Below are positions 8,603 through 18,009 of a stretch of DNA of 25,314 nucleotides, piece after piece (within the stretch, counting starts at the first letter, position 1; the number at the start of each line of letters is the position of its first letter). Location of the stretch: assembly GCA_003427395.1 (NCBI GenBank), contig BFEA01000619.1:519425-544738 (forward strand), in the 5' to 3' direction. Below the pieces are notes generated by a model that had not been told where the DNA came from, searched no databases, and saw only the letters and a list, made by a program, of their open reading frames with translations. A program made the position numbers and the translations under genes. This DNA comes from Chara braunii. Lineage: Eukaryota > Streptophyta > Charophyceae > Charales > Characeae.

Positions 8603-9413
8603 GTATTTTTTTTATAAACAGGTTAGTATCAGCCTATCAGGTTTGTTACCGATCATAAAATTCGGTTGGGTGGCAAGGGATCAAGGTTGGGACCAGGTTT
8701 TAGATCAGGCTTGTCTGGGTTTGGTACTAGGCTTGGGACAAGGCTTGTTGCTGGTGTTAGGCATCTGGGTTTGGTACTAAGTTTAAAACCTATCTCAGAA
8801 ACAAGTTCATGATAAGTATGGGGACTACGTGTGGGACTAGATTTGGGGATCAGGCTGGGGATCAGGCTTGGGACTAGACTTCGTATGAGAATTGGTACCA
8901 GGCCTGGAACCAGGTGTAGTGTCAAGCTGAGTGCCTGGTTAGGGATCAGGTATGGCACTCACTTTAATGCCAGCCTAGGAAACATGTTTGAAAATAGTGT
9001 TAGGGAATAGGGGTGAGACTTGGCTTGGGATCAGGCTTGGGACCAAGCTTCCAGCTACGGTTGGGGATCAGGCTTCGTATAAGGCTTCCTATCAGGCTTG
9101 GAGTTGTGTTTAGGGTCACAGTTGAACCCATCCTGAAAGTTGATTCCATCCTGTATTTTGAAAAACAGGTTAAGATCAGATTTGTGACCAGACTTTGTGC
9201 TTCGATTTGTGGCAAGGGATGAAGCTTGGGACTACGTTTTAAATCAGGCTTGGGACAAGGCTCGTTGCTAGGGTTTGAGATGCGAGTCTCGCACAAAATT
9301 GAAGACCTAGTTACAAAACCAAGGGGATTCGGCTCGGGATTAGGCTTGGGAACAGCCTTGGGATTAGACTTGGGGTCAAGCTCTTGCGATTAGCCTTGTG
9401 ATCAGGCTTGGAG
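8603..9413. repeat. Degenerate GGGAYYAGGCTTG minisatellite with higher-order duplication
   Basis: Dozens of variants of GGGATCAGGCTTG / GGGACYAGGCTTG, spaced 10-30 bp. A longer block, from the CTGTATTTT...AAACAGGTTA region through GGCAAGGGAT, TTTTAAATCAGGCTTG (TTTTAGATCAGGCTTG in the first copy) and CAAGGC(T/C)(C/T)GTTGCT, occurs at about 8603-8765 and again at about 9150-9282, giving a higher-order period near 545 bp. Minus-strand translation yields LVPSLIPSLIP-like peptides from the repeat itself, so I do not call a gene. Confidence 0.8.
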
Positions 9414-9524
9414 CTACAGTCCTCCCCCGAATACAACGCACGGTCATTATCGCCGAATTTGGTCTATCTTTCAGTCTAAATTCGGCTATAATGACCGTAC
9501 GTTGTATTCGGGGGAAGACTGTAG
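9414..9524. mobile_element. Compact palindromic MITE, Tc1/mariner-type ends
   Basis: Arms of about 48 bp pair with four or five mismatches around a short loop (about 9466-9472), so the element is essentially one long hairpin. The ends read TACAGTCCTCCCCCG... and ...CGGGGGAAGACTGTA. A TA dinucleotide followed by CAGT is the form of Tc1/mariner elements, which insert at and duplicate TA. There is no coding capacity. It is inserted at the end of the degenerate minisatellite. Confidence 0.8.
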
Positions 9525-9536
9525 GTTTAGTGTCAG

Positions 9537-9955
9537 GTTGGGATCACGTTGTGCCTTAAAATTTGGATTGTGTGTGATTTGTGACCGACTCTGATTCGTG
9601 GAACATCTTGAGACTTGGTCGATTTTGTTGGGGTAGGGTTTGATGTTGGCTTTCCTTAGGGATCCGTTGATTACTTCAGGCCTTCGGCGAGGGGGCGAGG
9701 GGGGGAGGGGGGGGTAGGTGAACCCTACAACGGTAGAACCCCAAACGTGTGTACCTGAGGGACGTCACGTTGTGCCTTTGGATTGTGTGCTATCTGTGAT
9801 CGAGTCTGATTTGTCGAACATCTTTGACACTTTGTCTATTCTGTTGGGGTAGGGTTTAACGTTGATTTTTCTTAGGGATCCGTTGACTTCTTCAGACCTT
9901 GGGGGGGTGTCTGAACCCCGGAACCCCAGACATGTGGGCTCGAGGGACGTCCCGG
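9537..9955. repeat. Tandem duplication, unit ~223 bp
   Basis: The segment from TCACGTTGTGCCTT through GGATTGTGTG, TTGTTGGGGTAGGGTTT and CTTAGGGATCCGTTGA occurs from about 9545 and again from about 9765, with roughly 80% identity by eye. The first copy carries the extra G-rich stretch at 9688-9717. Both copies end in a GAGGGACGTC block. Confidence 0.8.
9688..9717 (+). other. G-run cluster, possible G-quadruplex
   Basis: Several runs of 4-8 G separated by one to three bases, ending GGGGTAGG. The four or more closely spaced G-runs meet the usual pattern for a G-quadruplex on the plus strand. Confidence 0.6.
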
Positions 9956-10040
9956 ATGACTTGTAACTGGAGACAGTAATTTTTGACTCTGGAACCGGGA
10001 CTCAGACTGCAAAAAGCTATAGACAACAACTTTTGACCCA

Positions 10041-10110
10041 TTCTTTGACTCTGGCTGCTGAGCAAAATTCTTTGACTTAGGCTGCTGAGAAAAACTGTTT
10101 GACTTAGCCG
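10041..10110. repeat. 27-28 bp tandem repeat, ~2.5 copies
   Basis: TTCTTTGACTCTGGCTGCTG (10041) is followed by TTCTTTGACTTAGGCTGCTG (10068) and a partial TGTTTGACTTAGCC (10096). Related TTTTGACTCTGG sequence occurs upstream near 9980, so the array may once have been longer. Confidence 0.8.
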
Positions 10111-10794
10111 TGGACGGGAACATATTTTATTGCAGTAAGGGTTACTTTTGACAAACCTGGGAACCCCACAGTGCCCACACACGTGTCTCAGCTGACCTCC
10201 GTCTCTATGGTGCATTAGCGCCCCCACCTATCTTGGCTATATGGCACCTACCACACTATCTGTTCCTCTCCACATATGCCCAGCACTACCTGCTCGTGCA
10301 CTTTGCAACGATCCAGTCCTAATGTGAAAAGCAGGACCAAGATGTAAGCATCATGTTCATGTTATACCGAAAGAGTTTCCTTTCTTGCAAAAGTCATATA
10401 CGAAGAAGGGTAAGTGAGTGCACTTGTTAGTTTTAGTCTGAAGAACAATTGAAAGGATTCTAATCATTCTACAAGACCTCCTTTCCCCCAAAACAGCAGA
10501 AATATGTCCTAAAGGTTCTCCTAACCAAGAAGCCTCTCAATAATAGATAATCTGAAAACTTTGATCATCCATGTACTAGGTTTTTGTACTCTAGAATCTT
10601 CAGAAGTTCATGTTGAATCTCCGTCATCAGTGAAATTTTGTCTCACTGGCACACTTGTGTTGAGAACTAGGCATGGCGGTGAGCATGGATAATGATCATT
10701 GGTTGGTTTGATGATTGGCGGTGCAATGCACCAGGCTCACATTCTGTACAGGGACATTTTCCTGAAGACAGAGTCCATGAGAGGAGTTTATGTC
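10111..10794. other. No gene seen
   Basis: Mixed-composition sequence with no long open frame, repeat or RNA signature that I can identify. Confidence 0.5.
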
Positions 10795-11010
10795 TAGCAG
10801 GCAGGCAGACAAGCAGACAAGCAGACAAGCAGGCAGGCAGCTAGGCAGCCACGCACGCAGGCAAAAAAACGAGCACATTGAAACACGGACAGAAAGATTG
10901 ATAATCCAGGAAGGCAAGAAGGCAGATGAGTCAAAGGCAGATATAGACAGACAAAAGCAAAGATAGGTAGACAAAACCACACAGAGAGACAGAGACTGAG
11001 ATGGGAAACA
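10795..11010. repeat. CAGGCAGA / CAGACAAG-rich degenerate repeat
   Basis: A GCAGGCAGGCAGACAAGCAG-type array (10795-10865) passes into AGACAGACAAAAGCAAAGATAG-type sequence (10935-11000). The second part is nearly repeated at 11430-11485 (GACAGACAAAGGCAAAGATAG ... ACACACAGAGACAG). Minus-strand Cys/Leu-rich ORFs here are products of the repeat. Confidence 0.75.
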
Positions 11011-11379
11011 CAGCGTGGTATGCACAATTTAGAGTTAGGTTTTGTAAGTATAAAAAGCTGAAATTAGTTAAATGCAAGTCAACTTTGGAGACTTCCATTA
11101 CTCCGCAGGCCGTTGTGAAATCTCTGCCAACGCGGCCTGTGTTTTACATATGATTTCATTTGTTAACAGGAGAATCATACTTTGATCATGTAAAACACAG
11201 ACCCTTAATACAGGCGATCCTAAGTGCAAAGAAGTTGCCTCCACCAAGAAAATCTGGGGAACGCCTTAAACTTTTTTGTCTGTGTGCAAGCATCAAGTGT
11301 GGCATCAAAGTTTCCATAGTACATGAAATGGAAGGGGCAGAGATAAGATACACACACACACACACAAACTTTCAGGTAT
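11011..11379. other. No confident gene; small inverted repeat
   Basis: GCCTGTGTTTTACAT (about 11133) faces ATGTAAAACACAGAC (about 11190), an imperfect inverted repeat around a TTGTTAACAG acceptor-like site. The plus frame after that site (ESYFDHVKHRPLIQAILSAK) is protein-like for about 30 residues but unsupported. Confidence 0.4.
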
Positions 11380-11505
11380 GGAGAGACTGAAGCCGAGACA
11401 GACAAATAGAGAAACAGAGACAAAGGCGGATATTGACAGACAAAGGCAAAGATAGAGGCAGATAGACACACAGAGACAGGCAGATATCAGACACATACAC
11501 GCATG
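11380..11505. repeat. GACAGA-rich degenerate repeat, second block
   Basis: Repetitive GAGACAGACAAATAGAG / GACAGACAAAGGCAAAGATAG / CACAGAGACAGGCAG sequence, homologous to part of the block at 10935-11000. A short (AC)n run at 11351-11366 precedes it. Confidence 0.7.
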
Positions 11506-11870
11506 GACAAGCGTACAAATATGGAGCCATCATGATTTGCACTGATTAATAGGTGTTTTTTTTTTAGGTACATGTGTAGACATTCAGGCAAGTGTCGTTG
11601 GTTGATGGGCATGCATGTATTTCGCTTTTCTCCCAGCTATTCAGTTGTCAAAGCTTTCATATGTACTGTTTGTGTGTGGATGTCAGTTGCCCCCTTTGCA
11701 CTAAGGGGAGAACTTGTTATAGGGATACCTGCTTCGTGGTTGAATTTTACACTCCCGTATCAGTTGATAAATAAATCATGAGTTCAAATTTTGACTGATA
11801 CAAAAACATTTGACTATACCCTGGCCGCCCGCGGCTACACCGTGGCACACCTCATCCTGCATTCCCCCCT

Positions 11871-11874
<4 letters not shown>
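11506..11874. other. No gene seen
   Basis: Mixed sequence including a short T9 run (about 11559-11567). No supported coding sequence or repeat unit. Confidence 0.45.

Positions 11875-11958
<84 letters not shown>
11875..11958. repeat. (CT)42 microsatellite
   Basis: 84 bp of pure CT. Together with the C-rich sequence downstream it creates a long low-complexity plus-strand ORF that I do not accept as a gene over this part. Confidence 0.97.
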
Positions 11959-11959
<1 letters not shown>

Positions 11960-11961
<2 letters not shown>

Positions 11962-12440
11962 GGACAAAAAAAAAACTCGTCCTCCCACGCCTCGCCCGCC
12001 ACCTCCTCCTTATGCCTCCTGCTCCACCCTCCTCTAGAAAACAAAAAAAAACACGTCCTCCCACTCCCCATCTGCCACCTCCTCATGCCTTTTGCTCCAG
12101 CCCCCCGCTCCGCTCTCACGTCCTCCTCCCTGTGCACCTCCCTTCTCCCCACCCACTTCCTCCTCCTTGGTTACCTTATCCTCGTGCAGCTCCTCCGGCT
12201 TCTACCCCTCTACCACATCCTGCTCCCCCTCCGGCCTGCCGCCCACCCCCTCGGATCCCTTGTCTCCTCATCTCATTCGCTATCTCTTCCTGCTTCTTCT
12301 CCGCTCGTCGTGCCACGGGAGGAGCGAGAGGAGGAGGGACAGGACGGGAGGTGGAGATTGGGCAGGATCCCGGTCATCCCGCTCGTCCTCCTCCTCCTCC
12401 TCTTCCCGCTCCTCCTGCTCCTCCTCCTCCTAGCCCCCGC
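11960..12440. repeat. C-rich tandem duplication and CTCCTC-rich tract
   Basis: An ~77-bp unit (A-run, CTCGTCCTCCCAC, CCACCTCCTC, ATGCC, TGCTCCA) occurs at about 11964 and again at about 12043. From 12120 to 12440 the plus strand is strongly C/T-biased, ending in (CTC)n near 12386-12431. This is low-complexity sequence. Confidence 0.75.
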
Positions 12441-12477
12441 CCTCCCTGTCCTCATTCCACTCCTGACACCGTTTCTT

Positions 12478-12705
12478 TCATTGGCACATGTGTGCTTCCC
12501 CAAGTGCACAAGGGCGAAGGGATGCAGGGTATGCTTCCCCGAAAACAATCACTCTTCGAGCCTCATCTCGTATAAGGGTCAGGGAAGTTGCATCACAGCC
12601 CCAGGCATGAAGTGCAACAAGACATGCTGGACACGCGAAGAGCTTAAACTGGAGCTTAATCAACAGGTCCGAAGCAGAAAAGTCATAATGGGATATCTCT
12701 CCTAA
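12478..12705 (+). CDS. Possible cysteine-rich terminal exon, hypothetical
   Basis: This is the last 75 codons of a long open frame whose upstream part is only CT and C-rich repeat. Here composition becomes protein-like: VCFPKCTRAKGCRVCFPEN, then GQGSCITAPGMKCNKTCW, then TREELKLELNQQVRSRKV, ending at TAA 12703-12705. Cysteines occur in a C-x3-C-x5-C-x2-C pattern and again as C-x7-C-x3-C, which would suit a small metal-binding or disulphide-rich module. I do not recognise a family. No acceptor site is clear, and no start is defined. Confidence 0.25.
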   Translation, partial: SLAHVCFPKCTRAKGCRVCFPENNHSSSLISYKGQGSCITAPGMKCNKTCWTREELKLELNQQVRSRKVIMGYLS

Positions 12706-13139
12706 GTACCAAGATTCATGCCGTGAAAGGGAAGGTGCAAAATCAAGTCATTTGGATTAGGCGGAAAACGCACTGAAAAGCCTTTTGATTCGTTTTGAAT
12801 ACTGAAAATGATATAACAATTGTAAAACAAAGAAAACTCAACAGGATAGAATTTTGAGTAACCAGTGACTTTGTAATTGTGAATTAAAATGGGAACAAGT
12901 GGATGGGTCAGTTAAACAATACAATTGGAGTGTATTATCTTCAAGTCCATTTTAAAACAAACGTGTCCCATCAAAGCAATCTACTATTATCCATGTATTT
13001 CGGGTGCTCAACTGCAAATAAAAAATAACCCCTAGGACACTTAAACAAGGAAAGGTTAGCCTTTGGAAAGAGGAGTGGTAAATTATCAATTAGAAAAAGA
13101 GAATGTCGAAAATCAATCAAATAGAACATAACATTTCAG
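12706..13139. other. No gene seen; AT-rich
   Basis: AT-rich sequence without open frames. It contains AATAAA-like hexamers (for example about 13016) that could serve as a polyadenylation signal for the frame ending at 12705, but this cannot be shown. Confidence 0.4.
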
Positions 13140-13260
13140 TTCAAACCACCAGTACCTGGCCCAGCTATTGAGTCCGAGCCTCGGCCGACCGGTACGCCGA
13201 TCTGTGCCGAGGCTCGGACTACCGGGCGCAGGCATCCCGAACATCAAAGTGAAACGAACG
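13140..13260. mobile_element. TIR element copy D with internal 15-bp hairpin
   Basis: It starts TTCAAACCACCAGTACCTGG then CCCAGCTATTG, matching the left terminus of the complete copy at 2345 for about 31 bp with few changes. Directly inside, AGTCCGAGCCTCGGC (13171-13185) and its exact complement GCCGAGGCTCGGACT (13206-13220) form a perfect 15-bp stem with a 20-base loop. No right terminus is visible. It may lie in the assembly gap (13413-13690) or be lost. Confidence 0.7.
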
Positions 13261-13412
13261 AAAAAAACGGGAAAAAAAAACAAAAAAAAAGGCGAAAAAA
13301 AAAATGAAAAAAAAAAACAAAAAAAAGTATTGCAGTGCATAGTCCCACGCTATTGCACCAGATTCATTCGATTTTGCTCATCCTATGGAGGGCGCAGTAC
13401 CAAGAGGCCAGC
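13261..13412. other. A-rich spacer before gap
   Basis: Long A-runs with isolated C/G (AAAAAAAACAAAAAAAAAGG type) up to about 13327, then about 85 bp of unrecognised unique sequence before the gap. Confidence 0.5.
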
Positions 13413-13690
13413 NNNNNNNNNNNNNNNNNNNNNNNNNNNNNNNNNNNNNNNNNNNNNNNNNNNNNNNNNNNNNNNNNNNNNNNNNNNNNNNNNNNNNNNN
13501 NNNNNNNNNNNNNNNNNNNNNNNNNNNNNNNNNNNNNNNNNNNNNNNNNNNNNNNNNNNNNNNNNNNNNNNNNNNNNNNNNNNNNNNNNNNNNNNNNNNN
13601 NNNNNNNNNNNNNNNNNNNNNNNNNNNNNNNNNNNNNNNNNNNNNNNNNNNNNNNNNNNNNNNNNNNNNNNNNNNNNNNNNNNNNNNNNN
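13413..13690. other. Assembly gap (278 N)
   Basis: Undetermined bases, with an A18 run immediately on the right side. Sequence on either side may not be truly adjacent. Confidence 0.99.
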
Positions 13691-13707
13691 AAAAAAAAAA
13701 AAAAAAA

Positions 13708-13860
13708 AGTTCTCAGAAAAATCTGAAAGCAATATATGTTATGTAACATAACAATACAAGCAACTTTTGCCTTGGAGTCATGTTCAAATTCGCAGTCAAT
13801 CATGAGTTAAAAATCGAAAACCGAAAAGAAGATTTATTTTTTTTACGAAAAAAAAAACTT
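13708..13860 (+). repeat. Dispersed repeat, inverted relative to a copy near 21030-21160
   Basis: AATATATGTTATGTAACATA, CAATACAAGCAACTTTTGCC, TGGAGTCATG and TGAGTTAAAAAT appear in the same order as in the reverse complement of about 21050-21150. Both copies then run into A-rich sequence followed by CTTTTTTT. Nature unknown; no ORF. Confidence 0.8.
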
Positions 13861-14396
13861 TTTTTCCCGGACGACGGGGGTACCGGACGTATGGGGGAGA
13901 CATCCGGGGGAGACGACCGGCCCCCGGACCATTGGTAACCTAGAAAAAAAGTCAGTTTCGATTTCGTTCAAAAAATATAATATGTCTGTTTTGACAAAAT
14001 GGTTGTTAAGTGTGCCAAAGTCCTTCCGCTCTAAAAGACGGGTCGTAGCACGGTGGGAAGCTCGACAATACTTTTTGGATTGAATTTGGATTTTTCTCTT
14101 TTCGCGCCGTGCCCGCACACGCATTCCGCGACGCGCGAAAGCAACCGACTTACTTCATCGGACCAACACGGGGGATTTCAGTTCCGTCTGTGTCCCCACA
14201 CTCAATTTCCAAAAATCCTTGGCACACCCCATCTTGCTGTTTTTCTGGGCCTCTTCCCACACATCTAGCACTCCGAATGAAAGACAGCACACGGCGTGAG
14301 GTTGCGCGTCACATGCACCGTGTGATTGGCGACCTCCCAAGTTCCGTACTGGGTGTTGCGCCGCGACCGTGATATGGGAGATTTGGGGATACAGTG
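13861..14396. other. No gene seen
   Basis: It begins with a G/C-rich stretch with internal complementarity (CCCGGACGACGGGGG, CCGGACG, CCGGCCCCCGG) at about 13866-13930, followed by mixed sequence. No supported ORF or RNA. Confidence 0.45.
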
Positions 14397-14516
14397 GGCC
14401 TCGCCACACCACTCTCGAAATGTGAAAAAGACAAAAATATGAAGGGTGCATCTGACCATGTTCTAGCAGGAAGTTCATTCTCGTTTGGCACATTTCGAGA
14501 GTGGTGTGGCGATGCC
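14397..14516. repeat. Inverted repeat, 28-bp arms (27/28)
   Basis: 14397-14424 (GGCCTCGCCACACCACTCTC, then GAAATGTG) and 14489-14516 are reverse complements with one mismatch, around a 64-base loop. In RNA either strand would form a strong hairpin. No element ends or target duplication are obvious. Confidence 0.9.
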
Positions 14517-14562
14517 AAGTGTGACTGGCACCACCACTATATTGGCAAATTGGACCTCTCTA

Positions 14563-14590
<28 letters not shown>
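14563..14590. repeat. T28 homopolymer
   Basis: An uninterrupted T run, equivalent to a minus-strand poly(A). It could mark the end of a retroposed insertion, but none is identified. Confidence 0.9.
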
Positions 14591-14597
<7 letters not shown>

Positions 14598-14599
14598 TA

Positions 14600-14988
14600 T
14601 TTGTGGGAGCCTACCCAGCAACTGCCACATGTCATCAGTCAAACTGCGAATGTGAGAGTGGCCATGAGGAAGGCCCACAGTATAGCTGAACCGCAGAAGT
14701 TGAATGGACTGAATAATACTGATCATCTGCTCCAGCCTATGAATCCCCAGAGGCCGCGGTCGCTGCGGGCCGCGGCCACGGCCGCGAGGCCACGGTCAAG
14801 ACCGCAGCGGCCGCGGTCTTCAGCGGCCCGCCGCGGCCGAGGGGAGAGGGGATTGGGGAAGGGGGTTACGGATTGGGGTTCCTGAACCCCGACCCCACCC
14901 CCTTGAACAAAAAAAAGTAAAAAAAAAAAAAATCGGGGGGGTGGTTTTTGGTGTGTGAAAAAAAAACAAAAAAATAGAAAAACAAAAT
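14600..14988. other. GC-rich CCGCGG/GCGGCCGC cluster and flanks
   Basis: About 14750-14845 is a dense run of GCCGCGG, GGCCGCGG and GCGGCCGC motifs with much self-complementarity. Upstream (14610-14750) one plus frame is protein-like (QLPHVISQTANVRVAMRKAH) but unsupported. Downstream, GGGGTTCCTGAACCCC (about 14875-14890) is a short perfect hairpin. Confidence 0.55.
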
Positions 14989-15006
14989 ATTGATTGATTC
15001 ATTTAA

Positions 15007-15043
<37 letters not shown>
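14989..15043. repeat. (GATT)n microsatellite
   Basis: TGATTGATT at 14990-14999, then an uninterrupted GATT array 15008-15043, broken by CATTTAATTT. Confidence 0.95.
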
Positions 15044-15044
<1 letters not shown>

Positions 15045-15067
15045 GGACTCTCCCCTCCCCTCCCCGG

Positions 15068-15074
15068 CACACGT

Positions 15075-15131
<57 letters not shown>

Positions 15132-15196
15132 CACACACGCACACACACACACATACACACACACGCGCGTGCGCGCGCCCACGCACACACACACAT

Positions 15197-15260
<64 letters not shown>
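15068..15260. repeat. Compound (AC)n microsatellite
   Basis: About 190 bp of CA/AC with interruptions (ATGTAC, GCGCGTGCGCGCGCCC near 15164-15180, ATCTGC). The CG/GT alternation at the centre is potentially Z-DNA-forming. Confidence 0.97.
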
Positions 15261-15263
<3 letters not shown>

Positions 15264-15599
15264 GCGGGAGGGGTTCTTGCCGCCCGGCCAGCAAATTGCC
15301 TCCCCGTTGGTTTTTTAATAAAAAGATATGCATTGCAAAGAACCCTCCCTCTGCAAAACGTTTTTAAAAAAAAAAACACTAAAAGAAAAAAAAAAAAAGT
15401 GTTTGTTTAAGGCATGGAAGTCGTGCCCAAGAAATCTGAATGTGCAGTCGTTTGGTTTGAGCATTTGTTCCAAACTGAATGGCGGAAAGTTTGGTTTTAC
15501 CTTAATTTTTCGTTCATAATTAACATTTTAATTAATGTTTCATTCATGTTGATCTAAAACGTCACACTCGACTTTTCAAGCATGTTCCCACACCGTCAG

Positions 15600-15832
15600 T
15601 ACGAAGATATCTTTTAATTTATTTCAAGAGGGGTTTTCCGCTTATATGCTTTCAGCGGTTCTCCCATACCAACGTAGCTACCCGGCAATGCCACTGGCAT
15701 GACAACCGGTCCACCATAGGTTGACCCATCCCAGTCCTCTCGTACTAGGGATGGTTTTTCTCAGTTCTTTTCAAATCACCAACGGTAGATAGGAACCGAA
15801 CTGTCTCACGACGTTCTATTCCAATATGTGCG
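15600..15832 (-). rRNA. 3' end of LSU (23S-type) rRNA, mitochondrial-like fragment
   Basis: The minus strand carries the conserved end of domain V and domain VI of large-subunit rRNA. It contains AGAACGTCGTGAGACAGTTC (start at about 15817), the sarcin-ricin loop AGTACGAGAGGACT (15746-15733), GGCATTGCCGGGTAGCTACG and CGCTGAAAGCATATAAGCGG, then AAAACCCCTCTTGA and GATATC. The sarcin-ricin loop binds the elongation factors. The GCATTGCCGGGTAGCTA and CCCCTC-to-GATATC forms resemble alphaproteobacterial and mitochondrial genes more than cytosolic or plastid ones. Only about 230 of ~2,900 nt are present. Upstream similarity stops abruptly at about 15832. It may be a nuclear-inserted organellar piece or a separately encoded rRNA fragment. 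Confidence 0.92.
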
Positions 15833-16534
15833 GGGCCAGCATACATCCAATATGCTAATTTCATGAATTCATTTCTCCTTATCTTTTTTCATTTTTATCA
15901 AATACTACTTTTCATACATCATTTTAATATATAAATAAATATTATATAAAATAATATATAATGAGATTACTGAATGCTCTAAAAAAAAAATCTAAAAAGA
16001 AGAGTAACTATCCAAGGCAGTAGTCACAAAAAAAATCCATAAATGGTTTTATAACCGTAAAATTTTTTCAATAAACTTAAATAAAATTTTTAAATATATT
16101 GTTTTCTCTTATTCTCTTTATGATTTTTCTTTTGTTCTTTAAATTATGTATTCTGTTATTTCTTTTCTGTTCAACATATAGCTTGTCATATCGGTTTGTA
16201 TGCAAAGTTTGGTTTGAGGTCTTGCGAAGTTGTTAATCTATATTCTAGTCGTGCCCGTTGTTGCAGGACCTTTCACATGCTTTAAATATGGTGAGCGGTA
16301 TTGGTATGCTTTCATAGAGGCGTTATATTAGTGTGAATGTGTTTGGAATAATGTTTTTTTATGTTGTTTTCATTATATTTAATTGTTGTTTTATACATGT
16401 GATTTTTTTTATTCATAATTGTCTTGTTGTATTGATCTTTCTTTTCAAACTATTTTATATTTTCGTTTGGTCATTCCATTTACGTACTATTTCATATTCT
16501 CGTTATGGTTAATCGATTTACAATGCTAATGTTG

Positions 16535-16565
16535 TAAACTACCGGTACTCGGCCCAACAAGCGGC
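16535..16565. mobile_element. TIR element copy E, degenerate terminus
   Basis: TAAACTACCGGTACTCGGCC then CA differs from the family terminus at only three of the first 22 bases. Similarity then fades. It lies inside the AT-rich block. Confidence 0.45.
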
Positions 16566-17439
16566 CTCCAAAAAAAAAAAGGTAAAAACTTATTTAGTCA
16601 GATGAATTTAGGCGCTCATGTAGTGATCCGGTGTACGTTTTCTAAAATTTTGGCTTGTTAATCGGCATGATTTTAGGTAGTACTCATGGTTTAACATTAG
16701 GTAAGGGTTTGCTAGATGCATAATACATTTTTTTGCACACACCTTTGTTTAGTTATTTGTTATATTATTCCTTTTTTGTATGTCATTTTGTGACGTTTTT
16801 AATTTACTGATTTTTAGGCGAATGTTTTATAATGGTGAGTATGACGTAGTTTGTGTTGAGAAAAAATGATAAGAATCAGGAGTCAAAAATATTGAGAGCA
16901 TACCTTTCGTCTTGTCTATTTCGTTATTATTTTTGGTTCAGTGGTTCTTTAATCGAAAGGAATTACAAAATATTTAGAACAATTTTTTTTCGAGTCAATA
17001 TCCTCATGCTGTATAGTTATGCATTATTCTATTTGTAGTTAGGGCATGCTAAAGTAACTTATAAAAATGCTTCCTCGAAGAAGATATCGGTTTTGTGTCT
17101 TTTAGATTGTATGTTTTTCTTTTCTTAACTTAGCTAGTAACTCGTCAAATCCTCTATTCGTTAACAAGAGAAATGTATGGCTTGATAATCTTCACGACTA
17201 GATCAACGAAAAAGTTTATGTGCTAAATTTCAGTTATACTTGTCGGTCTTTGTTCGGTTTTTCAAGTAGTTTTTTTCCTCATTTATTATAACTCAACATA
17301 AAAATTCAACTCCATAATTTTTAATTTATTTTTAAACATTTTACGATTCATTCCATGATAAAATTACATTTTGAAATTTCAATTTTTATTCAATAATGTC
17401 ATTTCACTTCTATTTTTTTTTGTTTTACTTGAAAATTTT

Positions 17440-17800
17440 TCTTCCAAAAGTGGGGTATCCCTTCTTGTTAGAGTTACATGCTAAAGATAGAGTGAGAGTT
17501 TGGATACGTTTTTTTTTTTTTTTTTTTTAATTATCACTCTATTTCAAGGAGTTTCAGTCATAAATAGGTTAATCAAATTTTAATAAGAAGATATTTGTTA
17601 TAATAAAATAAAATTTTAATTACGACATTTTATAAATTGTTATAGTAGAATGAAAGTTGAATTAAGATATTTTATAAACTCGTATAAAATTTCATTCCAT
17701 CTTTAACAAATAAATGCAGTTGCAAGGTAAATTTTATTTTTGGAACGAAAATTTGTCAAATAAAACAGAAAAAATTAGAAGAACTTTGGAATGATAATTT
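17440..17800 (+). repeat. AT-rich dispersed repeat, copy 1
   Basis: Shares, in order, TGGGGTATCCCT, a TTACATGCTAAAGATA block (TGCATGCTAGAGATA in copy 2), TTATCACTCTA...AAGGAGTTT (TTATCATTCTA...AAGGAGTTT in copy 2), AGGTTAATC, AATTAAGATATTT, TTTCATT, AAATGCAGTTG and AATTTGTCAAATAAAACAGAA with the copy at 20670-20930 plus 21260-21290. Direct orientation. No coding frame. Confidence 0.7.
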
Positions 17801-18009
17801 TTTAATGAATTATTTTTTCAACTTTTATTTTTTTTGATAATGTTTTTTTTTTTTTTATATATATACAGAGAGATTTTTCTAGTAGCTGTAACATTTTCTA
17901 CCTTGGTTGGTCTGAGAGTTTTGTGTCATTCCTCTCCTTCCCTGATGCCCCTGTCTGCGCCCACAACGGGTCTACTTGTTTCATTAACTAGTCAATTTTT
18001 AAATTTTGA

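Noticed and set aside
11791-12477. Front part of the 304-codon plus-strand ORF
   Set aside because: It is made of (CT)n and C-rich tandem sequence with no domain. Only the last 75 codons have protein-like composition.
13168-13803. Several ORFs of 110-190 codons
   Set aside because: They run through the run of N at 13413-13690, so the frames are meaningless.
15003-15410. THTHTH and VCVCVC ORFs
   Set aside because: Products of the (AC)n microsatellite.
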